Below, in pieces: positions 42,128 through 49,034 of a DNA stretch of 61,659 nucleotides (position 1 is the stretch's first letter; each line of letters begins with the position of its first letter). Source of the stretch: Desulfuromonadales bacterium (GTDB lineage: Bacteria; Desulfobacterota; Desulfuromonadia; Desulfuromonadales; BM103); NCBI GenBank assembly GCA_027065695.1, contig JAMONP010000104.1, positions 1-61,659 of the forward strand, read 5' to 3'. The notes under the pieces were generated by a model, which had not been told where the DNA came from, searched no databases, and saw nothing but the letters and a program-made list of their open reading frames with translations. Made by a program: the position numbers and the translations under genes.

Positions 42128-42973
42128 ATGTTGCCTTACCTGCTTGTCTTACGGCCACACCAATGGCTAAAAAATCTCATGCTGTTTTTCCCGCCATTTC
42201 TTGGCGGTGTACTCTTTACTCCGGGGTTTTTCCAAAAGGGCTTATTGCCTTTTGCGGTTTTCTGCATCGCCTCTAGTGCGACCTACATCTTCAATGACAT
42301 CAGGGATCAGGAGCAAGATCGTGTCCATCCGAAAAAGCAGCACCGGCCGATAGCTAGCGGTGCTGTGGCTGTAAGCCATGCTGCGGTTTTCGGAATTGTG
42401 CTCTTTGTTGCTTCGATTCTTTTGTCCCTTAAACTTCCGATGGCGTTCCTGGCGTGGTTGATGGCTTATCTTGGCCTGTCTTTTGCTTATTCATCTGTTC
42501 TGAAGGATCAACCGATTTTCGATATCTTTTGTGTTGCATCCGGGTTTGTCTTTCGCCTGTTTGCCGGTGGAGCCGCTTTTGATGTCAAGGTGTCGGATTG
42601 GCTCTTCTTGAGTGTACTGTTGCTCGCGCTATTCTTGAGCGCTGGCAAACGGCTCGGTGAGAAGAAAATGCTTGGTGATTCTTCAGGGCAGCATCGCAAA
42701 TCACTCGATGCCTATCCAGACGGCACCCTGGATGGCTTCATGTATATGTCCGGCGCTGCGGTTCTCGTCACCTACACAATGTATGTGATCACCATGCACA
42801 AACTGGTATTTACCGTGCCGCTCTGTTGTTTTGGGCTGTTTCGTTATATGATGATTGTTAAACGTGGGGGCAGTGGAGATCCAACTGATTCCCTTCTTAA
42901 AGACCCGGTGTTGTTTATGGTAGGGGTGCTTTGGGTGGTGATGGTTGGGTTTGCAACGTATTTCAAGGTCTAA
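42128..42973 (+). CDS. UbiA-family DPPR-synthase-like prenyl phosphate transferase
   Basis: 281 residues with about eight membrane helices. The first Asp motif is NDIRDQEQDRVHPKKQHRPI and the second region is AYSSVLKDQPIFDIFCVASGF. LRPHQWLKNLMLFFPPF at the N-terminus is typical of decaprenyl-phosphate phosphoribosyltransferase (Rv3806c type). It would join PRPP to polyprenyl phosphate, giving a lipid-linked pentose donor. It starts 2 bases after the GT-C-like gene ends. No clear DprE1/DprE2 epimerase pair is in the window. Confidence 0.82.
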   Translation: MLPYLLVLRPHQWLKNLMLFFPPFLGGVLFTPGFFQKGLLPFAVFCIASSATYIFNDIRDQEQDRVHPKKQHRPIASGAVAVSHAAVFGIVLFVASILLSLKLPMAFLAWLMAYLGLSFAYSSVLKDQPIFDIFCVASGFVFRLFAGGAAFDVKVSDWLFLSVLLLALFLSAGKRLGEKKMLGDSSGQHRKSLDAYPDGTLDGFMYMSGAAVLVTYTMYVITMHKLVFTVPLCCFGLFRYMMIVKRGGSGDPTDSLLKDPVLFMVGVLWVVMVGFATYFKV

Positions 42974-42986
42974 CAATCTGGCACCA

Positions 42987-43910
42987 ATGACGAGGGTTGG
43001 TTTTTTGAGACAAACAATTTTGACATGGATATACAAAGCGTTTCCTTTTGATCTCAAAGGGGATTGCCAGTGCTTTGCGTCTCGTTCAGAGCCGATTAAG
43101 GTTTCGTGTGTTATCAACTTTTACGGGCGCCTTGATCTGCTTTCAGGGATATTGCATTCACTGGCCCAGCAGGACTATCCACGTGAATCCTTTGAAGTCG
43201 TTCTAGTGGAAGACCAGGGCGGGACGGATGCTGGTCGTAAAATGTGCGAGGCTTTTTCAGAACAACTGCAGGTTGTTTATCGTCCCCTGGATAAAAACTT
43301 TGGTAAGATGGGCTATTCGCGGAATTTCGGTCTGGCACAGACAGTTGGCGAGATTGTCCTCTTTTTGGATGATGATACGGTTCTGCTTCAATCAGGCTTT
43401 CTTAACTGCCTGGCTTCAGAGTTTGCGAATCGACCTCAAGCCGATGCAATTATCCCTCATGGCTTTGCCAGCTTTGCATTGGTCGAAGACCGGTATGATT
43501 TTCATGATCCGTACTTTATGACCAGTCGCTGTATGGCTTACCGACGTAATGTCCTGGAAGAGTTGGGTGGATTTATGTCGCATTTTGTCGGCCAGGAGGA
43601 TGTTGAATTCGTTATACGTTTCACTATGGCTGGCAAAAAAGCTGAACAGTGCTCTTCGCTGGAGTATTATCATCCCCCTTTGCTCGTGCCGAATGCCAAC
43701 AAGTCTATGGCTGTTGGGGCTTCTTTTTATCAGTTGAAAGGTAGATACCCGTTTCTGGTATGGCTTTTGGTGATTGTCAATTGCAGCCGTCATGCTTCTC
43801 TTCTGCTCTTTCCTGCTCGTCATCATAAGGAGATGGGACGTTTTGGTTTGGGAGTTATAAAGGGTGTTTGGGCGTGTATGATAGGCAAGAAAGAATTTAA
43901 ATACTCATGA
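42987..43910 (+). CDS. Family 2-type glycosyltransferase
   Basis: About 307 residues. A GT-A fold is shown by VSCVINFYGRLDLLSGILHSLAQ, VEDQGGTDAGR, LDKNFGKMGYSRNFGLAQT and the metal-site LFLDDDTVL, then a VGQEDVEFVIRF acceptor helix. A hydrophobic stretch near the C-terminus (FLVWLLVIVN) suggests membrane association. The start could be ATG 42987 or the upstream ATG 42945, which overlaps the UbiA gene; the first is given. The nucleotide sugar used is unknown. Confidence 0.85.
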   Translation: MTRVGFLRQTILTWIYKAFPFDLKGDCQCFASRSEPIKVSCVINFYGRLDLLSGILHSLAQQDYPRESFEVVLVEDQGGTDAGRKMCEAFSEQLQVVYRPLDKNFGKMGYSRNFGLAQTVGEIVLFLDDDTVLLQSGFLNCLASEFANRPQADAIIPHGFASFALVEDRYDFHDPYFMTSRCMAYRRNVLEELGGFMSHFVGQEDVEFVIRFTMAGKKAEQCSSLEYYHPPLLVPNANKSMAVGASFYQLKGRYPFLVWLLVIVNCSRHASLLLFPARHHKEMGRFGLGVIKGVWACMIGKKEFKYS

Positions 43911-43950
43911 TTGTGTCAATGGCCAATTTGACTAAAGGCAAAAAGCTATA

Positions 43951-44808
43951 TTGGGGCAGCCCACTTTGAAAAAGACATTTTATTCCCCTGAGTCTCAGCT
44001 GAGGCAGCCAAGTATTCTAATTCGTGAAATGCTCTCTGATCTGTTTGCTTCACGCGGGCTTGCCTGGCGTTTGTTCGTGCGCAATATCAGTGCTCAGTAC
44101 CGACAATCCATTCTCGGCTATCTCTGGGCTTTTTTACCACCTCTCTTCTCTATGGCGATTTGGGTTCTCCTTAACTCGCAAAAGATTATCAACATCGATG
44201 ATCCGGGAATGCCCTATCCCCTGTTTGTTCTCACTGGGACAGTGCTTTGGCAAACTTTTGTCGATGCAATCAACAGCCCGTTAAAGCTCGTAACTGAATC
44301 AAAAGAGATGTTGGCAAAAATCAACTTTCCACGTGAAGCATTGATACTCGCCGGTCTTCTTGAAGTCATTTTTAACTTTTTCATCCGCATCCTCTTATTG
44401 GTGGCAATCTTTGTGTGGTATCGGACCCCTGTGACGGGAACAGCAGGTTTAGCCTTTTTAGGTGTGCTGGTTCTAATCGTTTTGGGTCTCATGATTGGTA
44501 TCCTCCTTACCCCTCTCGGTGTGCTTTATAACGATGTTGGCCGTACCATCGCAATTTTTACCCAGTTCTGGTTCTTTTTAACGCCAGTTATCTATCCTAT
44601 GCCAAAGGAGGGTATTGTTGCTCTGATAGTGCAATACAACCCAGTAACGCCAGTGTTGGTAAGTGTTCGCGAATGGTTGATTCTTGGTAGCTCCTCTCAG
44701 TTGATGGGGTTTTGTGTCGTTTCTTTTGTCTCAGTGGGTTTCCTCTTACTCGGTTGGGTTCTCTACCGTATTGCCATGCCGCATCTGATTGCGCGGATTA
44801 GTGCTTAA
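43951..44808 (+). CDS. wzm: Polysaccharide export ABC permease (Wzm-like)
   Basis: 285 residues with six helices and the ABC-2 export pattern: LFVRNISAQYRQSILGYLWAFLPPL in the N-terminal cytoplasmic segment and PFAL-like loops between helices. It moves lipid-linked O-antigen or capsule chains across the inner membrane with the Wzt ATPase that follows. The TTG start at 43951 has no clear ribosome site; a second TTG at 43966 is possible. Confidence 0.88.
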   Translation: MGQPTLKKTFYSPESQLRQPSILIREMLSDLFASRGLAWRLFVRNISAQYRQSILGYLWAFLPPLFSMAIWVLLNSQKIINIDDPGMPYPLFVLTGTVLWQTFVDAINSPLKLVTESKEMLAKINFPREALILAGLLEVIFNFFIRILLLVAIFVWYRTPVTGTAGLAFLGVLVLIVLGLMIGILLTPLGVLYNDVGRTIAIFTQFWFFLTPVIYPMPKEGIVALIVQYNPVTPVLVSVREWLILGSSSQLMGFCVVSFVSVGFLLLGWVLYRIAMPHLIARISA

Positions 44809-44820
44809 GGCCGGATGTTT

Positions 44821-46026
44821 ATGAGTGACGAAGTACTAATCAAGGTTGATAATGTTTCAAAGAAGTTCTGTCGCACACTGAAGCGTTCGCTCTGGTACGG
44901 GATTCAGGATGTGACCAGTGAAATTTTGTGCCGCCAAGGAGGGCAGGATGAGTTGCGTCCTGGCGAATTCTGGGCAACCAACGATGTGTCTTTTGAACTT
45001 CGTCGCGGAGAATGCTTGGGGTTGATTGGTCGAAATGGTGCAGGAAAGACTACGCTGCTCAGGATGCTCAATGGCCTCATAAAACCAGATAAAGGTCAGA
45101 TAGAGATGTGTGGGCGAGTCGGATCTTTGATTGCACTAGGTGCGGGTTTTAATCCGGTTTTGACTGGGCGGGAGAATATTTATGTGAACGGGTCTGTCCT
45201 TGGTTTGAGGAAGAGGGAGATTGATAGCAAGCTTGAAGAGATTATTGATTTTGCTGAGATAGAGGAGTTTGTTGATTCTCCGGTGCAGACTTATTCTTCT
45301 GGGATGCAGGTTAGGTTGGGGTTCGCGGTGGCGACTGCGCTTGAGCCGGATGTTTTGTTGCTTGATGAAGTTTTGGCTGTTGGGGACGCAGCCTTTAGGA
45401 ATAAATGCTACAACAGAATTGGGGAGCGTAGGAAAAAAACAGGGGTTATTTTAGTGAGTCACAATATGGACCAAGTTGGCCAGTTCTGCAACAGGGTTGT
45501 TGTCCTCTCCAGAGGAAAGTCCATTTTCGATGGAGATTCTGTTGGGGGTATTGGGGCATATGGAAACCTGTCCACATGTGATGATGACAGTGATGTTCAA
45601 GTATTTGAAAACATTAAGTTTCCCATCTTTAACGTAAAGATAAAATTGGCTGAAAGTCGAGTGATGTATGGAGAAGAGGTTAAGTTTAGAATTGATATTT
45701 ATTCAGAACAAGTGGTTTCAAAAACGACGCTGAAAATTGTGTTTTACGACCAGCAACATCACCCGTGTATGGAGTGGAATAGTGCTAAAGTAGGATGTGA
45801 AACGTCCTTGAAAAAAGGCAAGAACACATTTCAAATTGATCTGGGACCTATGATTGTGAAGACGGGAAAATATCGTCTTAGTGTAGTATTAAACGACGAA
45901 TTTGATATTGCCATGTTGGTTTGGTCCTATAAAAAACACGAAATTTTTATAGATGGAATAACAAACTCTGGCCCGACTATGGTTTTAAATTCAAACTTAA
46001 AGCGGTGTACGGATAAAAATACATAA
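44821..46026 (+). CDS. wzt: Polysaccharide export ABC ATPase with C-terminal binding domain (Wzt-like)
   Basis: About 401 residues. The ATPase has GRNGAGKTT (Walker A), YSSGMQVRLGFAVATAL (signature), VLLLDEVLAVGD (Walker B) and the H-loop VSHNMDQV. The C-terminal domain from about residue 265 is an immunoglobulin-like fold that in Wzt reads the chain end of the exported glycan. The DNA becomes clearly AT-richer from about 45.56 kb, where this domain begins, which suggests module exchange. ATG 44821 was chosen; ATG 44815 is also in frame. Confidence 0.9.
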   Translation: MSDEVLIKVDNVSKKFCRTLKRSLWYGIQDVTSEILCRQGGQDELRPGEFWATNDVSFELRRGECLGLIGRNGAGKTTLLRMLNGLIKPDKGQIEMCGRVGSLIALGAGFNPVLTGRENIYVNGSVLGLRKREIDSKLEEIIDFAEIEEFVDSPVQTYSSGMQVRLGFAVATALEPDVLLLDEVLAVGDAAFRNKCYNRIGERRKKTGVILVSHNMDQVGQFCNRVVVLSRGKSIFDGDSVGGIGAYGNLSTCDDDSDVQVFENIKFPIFNVKIKLAESRVMYGEEVKFRIDIYSEQVVSKTTLKIVFYDQQHHPCMEWNSAKVGCETSLKKGKNTFQIDLGPMIVKTGKYRLSVVLNDEFDIAMLVWSYKKHEIFIDGITNSGPTMVLNSNLKRCTDKNT

Positions 46027-46082
46027 AGAAAACCCAACCTGTTTGTCCTAAAGTGTTTCTGAACTGAGAAAAGGCTGCCTAG

Positions 46083-47558
46083 ATGAAGAATATTCTTCTT
46101 ATTAATACCTCCTTTAGAGAAAACTGTTTGTCTGAATATAGTTCCTTCGGCCCACCTATGGGTCTTCTTGCAATTTCATCAGCGTTGCAGGAGAAAGGTT
46201 TCTCTGTAGAAATTATAGATCCTCAATTAAATGGTAACTATTTGGACACGTTGAGTGAAGCCCTGAACAAGCCTCTTTTGTTTATAGGGATGTCTTCTTA
46301 CTTAGGAGAAAACGTCCAGCATGCGGTTGCTTTATCAAAGTTTATAAAAAACAAGAAACCCGATTTGCCCATAGTTTTAGGTGGCCCTTTAGCCACATCA
46401 ATTCCTGAGGTCTTGTTCGACCAGATGTTTGTTGACTACATTGTTATGGGGTCTGGAGAGGAAACAATTGTAGAGCTTGCCAATGCCTTGAGGTCGTCTT
46501 GTTCGCCTGTTGATCTGCCATATATAAGCTACAAGTGTAACGGTAAATTAGTTGTTGGCGAGATACCTGTCTTTTCCGGGGAACTTGATGGTCTTCCCCA
46601 ACCAGCCCTTGAAGATTGGGAAGAGGGAATTAAAAAACTTGGAAGAATTCCATTGATTACGTCAAGAGGGTGTGATCGTGGGTGCTCGTTTTGTTACAAT
46701 ACCTTTACTGGGAAAAGAGCTTATTATCTTCGTTCGCCAGAAAATGTAATAAGTGAAATGGAGCGTTGGTCGAGTTATTTCAAAATTAATCAATTTGAAT
46801 TTTACGATGATAACTTTCTTTTGGATTCACAGAGAGCTCTGACGATTTTGGACGAAATGGAAAGACGTAAATGGAGTGTGAATAGACTGTTTGGTCATCT
46901 AGATGAGTTCGACAAGGTTGCACCGGAGCAACTTGCCGGAACCGTCAATTTGCTGGTTATGTGTATTGAATCAGCATCTCCTCACATTCAGAAAATTTTA
47001 AACAAAAAGATCGACATTGAGAAAGCTCTTGGTCTCATTGTGAGAGTTACTGACCAGAAAATTAAATTTCTCACAGCATTTATGTTTGGCATCCCAAGCG
47101 AGTCAGACGAGGACATTCGACTCAGTATTGAGCTTGCGGATCGCATTAGAAAGATCGATGCTTCAAATACATCAATGTGTTATATCTACGCGCCGCAGCC
47201 TAAAGATGCCATTGTGAGGCGTTTGGGGCCCAACAATATTATTGATTTCTCCCTTGATGCGGTGTCTAGCGTAGAGGTGGTTCCCGTTCCTCCTGACAAT
47301 AAGCTCGATTTACGCTTGCGTCCTTGGATGAACAAAGAAGATCAAACGTTCTATTTGGATTTTGTTCTCGTTTGGCAGCATTATTTCGCAGGTTTTCAGG
47401 CTGTAAGTTTTGATCCTCAAAGTGTCTTTGACAAAAGCGACCGCATAGCTTCCCTGTTTAAAGACATCTCTCCACCAAAGAATTCTTCAAACATCTTTAG
47501 TATGAAAAGCCTTAAGGCTAAAATCTATAATGCTTGGAATAGTTTTGCCAGGTTTTGA
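46083..47558 (+). CDS. B12-binding radical SAM protein
   Basis: 491 residues of the class B radical SAM type. The N-terminal cobalamin-binding domain (about 1-150) has FGPPMGLLAISSALQEKGF and VLGGPLATSIPEVLF. The radical SAM core has the cluster motif GCDRGCSFCYNTF (CxxxCxxC), followed by YDDNFLLDS and a TIM-barrel with FMFGIPSESDEDI. Members methylate or rearrange unactivated carbons. Among glycan genes it may modify a sugar or lipid; no substrate can be read from sequence. Confidence 0.88.
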   Translation: MKNILLINTSFRENCLSEYSSFGPPMGLLAISSALQEKGFSVEIIDPQLNGNYLDTLSEALNKPLLFIGMSSYLGENVQHAVALSKFIKNKKPDLPIVLGGPLATSIPEVLFDQMFVDYIVMGSGEETIVELANALRSSCSPVDLPYISYKCNGKLVVGEIPVFSGELDGLPQPALEDWEEGIKKLGRIPLITSRGCDRGCSFCYNTFTGKRAYYLRSPENVISEMERWSSYFKINQFEFYDDNFLLDSQRALTILDEMERRKWSVNRLFGHLDEFDKVAPEQLAGTVNLLVMCIESASPHIQKILNKKIDIEKALGLIVRVTDQKIKFLTAFMFGIPSESDEDIRLSIELADRIRKIDASNTSMCYIYAPQPKDAIVRRLGPNNIIDFSLDAVSSVEVVPVPPDNKLDLRLRPWMNKEDQTFYLDFVLVWQHYFAGFQAVSFDPQSVFDKSDRIASLFKDISPPKNSSNIFSMKSLKAKIYNAWNSFARF

Positions 47559-47643
47559 CTGACCTTACTCAATTAAAGAAAGTCAATTGAGGTGTTTTGT
47601 CCTGTTTCGTACATACTCTGAACTGTAAAGGTGATGGTGAAAA

Positions 47644-48687
47644 ATGTTGAATTATTTTAAAGGCGAATGGAGCTCAAGAACCCCAAATGTCAAAAGTTTG
47701 AACTCCTTCTTATCTTTGGGGAAGCCACTCTGCTTATATGATTTAGGTGCGAGTGGCGGGACTCCTCCCCCTTTTTGCTGGATTGCAGACGGCCTCTTGC
47801 TGGTCAATTTTGAGCCTGATTCACGGGCGAGCTTGGTGGAAGGGAGAAGGAACTACAACATTGCGATTGGTCCCAGTGAAATGAGGACGCTCTATATTAA
47901 TTATCGCCAAACAACCTCGTCTCTGCTTCCCCCATGTAAGGAGGTCGTTAACCGGTACGATTTCAGCGCTTTTCCCGAAGGCCAGAAAATATTTGAAACA
48001 GTCTCTCAGGTTGAAATAGAAACGCTTGGGCTAGATCAAGCCATTACTGAATTTGAGATACCTCCTCCCGATTTTCTCAAGATTGATGTTCAGGGTTTGA
48101 CTTATGAAGTTCTGGAGACTGCTAGAGACGTTTTGTCACAATCTGTTCTAGGTCTTCAGGTCGAGGCTGAGTTTATTGAAACGTATAGTGGCCAAAAAAC
48201 GTTTAGCGCTATCCATGATTTTCTAACAGAATATGATTTTGAGATTTTTAGACTATCGCATCTTTGCCAGTGGAAGTATTTAACATCTAAGCCTCTAAAA
48301 ATGCGTACAGGGCAGGACGTATATTGCGATTTTTTATACCTCAGAAGTCTTCGCCATGTTGATCGTTACCCTGAGTTCTGGACATCTGACAGGATTGTTC
48401 AGTATTTGAAGATTTGCCTTTTGTATGATTTGACAGATACTGCCGCAGCATTTCTTGATAAGTTTATTGAAAAAGGGTTAATAGATACCTCTTCGAGTTG
48501 CGATCTGGAAAAACTTATTGTTTCTTGGGGGGGGGCTTTGGATTACTTTTATCACCCCTCCAAGTCAGTAGCAATGAGGAAGAAACTGTTTCAAGATGCT
48601 TGCATCCTTATGCTTAAGTCTTTACTCCCTGTTTTTGTATACAGTAAAATTGTCCACTTGTATAATAAAATGGCAGTGAGGTCCTAG
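47644..48687 (+). CDS. FkbM-family methyltransferase-like protein
   Basis: 347 residues. The fold is that of SAM-dependent FkbM enzymes: the early LGASGGTPPPFCWIADG region, then NFEPDSRASLVE, NIAIGPSEMRTLYI, IPPPDFLKIDVQGLTYEVLE (the catalytic Asp/Lys region) and VLGLQVEAEFIETY. FkbM proteins often O-methylate sugars in glycan clusters. The C-terminal 100 residues are helical and not recognised. It is flanked downstream by a decayed gene. Confidence 0.82.
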   Translation: MLNYFKGEWSSRTPNVKSLNSFLSLGKPLCLYDLGASGGTPPPFCWIADGLLLVNFEPDSRASLVEGRRNYNIAIGPSEMRTLYINYRQTTSSLLPPCKEVVNRYDFSAFPEGQKIFETVSQVEIETLGLDQAITEFEIPPPDFLKIDVQGLTYEVLETARDVLSQSVLGLQVEAEFIETYSGQKTFSAIHDFLTEYDFEIFRLSHLCQWKYLTSKPLKMRTGQDVYCDFLYLRSLRHVDRYPEFWTSDRIVQYLKICLLYDLTDTAAAFLDKFIEKGLIDTSSSCDLEKLIVSWGGALDYFYHPSKSVAMRKKLFQDACILMLKSLLPVFVYSKIVHLYNKMAVRS

Positions 48688-48769
48688 ACGAAACATATTT
48701 ACATGTTCTGTGAAAGCTGCCGAATCCTTCATGTTGATGACCTCTGACGTGTAAGAAGGTAAACATAAT

Positions 48770-49002
48770 CTGTTCTCATTGTACCTAGAAGATGATGCAG
48801 TATGGAAGCCTGCGTTGCAACAAGCGGTTTTTCGTGAGTCTTTAGCGTGGCTATAAAAATATGTTGCAACAGTCGAGTTTGGTTATTATTCCTTAGGCGA
48901 ACTGAACTTGTAGCGAATGTCTACGGCTATGAGACATTCCCCGAAACGGTGTGCTGTTGGGAGAATCACACTTACAACTGTCAACTTGACAGGGAAACTT
49001 AA
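48770..49002 (+). pseudogene. Decayed YhcH-like gene, paralogue of the gene at 53091
   Basis: The fragments align by eye with the intact protein at 53091. Here the start codon is CTG in place of ATG, followed by FSLYLEDDAVWKP, then VFRESLAWL, a TAA stop, VEFGYY, another stop and a frame change, then ANVYGYET and CCWENHTYN. The intact copy reads [36 protein letters not shown] and CCWENHKHT at the same spacing. It ends after about half the domain. The stops and frameshift rule out function. Confidence 0.82.
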
Positions 49003-49034
49003 GTACTTATGATGCTATTCAGCAAGCCCTACTT

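Noticed and set aside
42945-42987. Longer start (ATG 42945) for the family 2 glycosyltransferase
   Set aside because: It overlaps the end of the UbiA gene, and the added residues are not typical of the fold. ATG 42987 is preferred but not proven.
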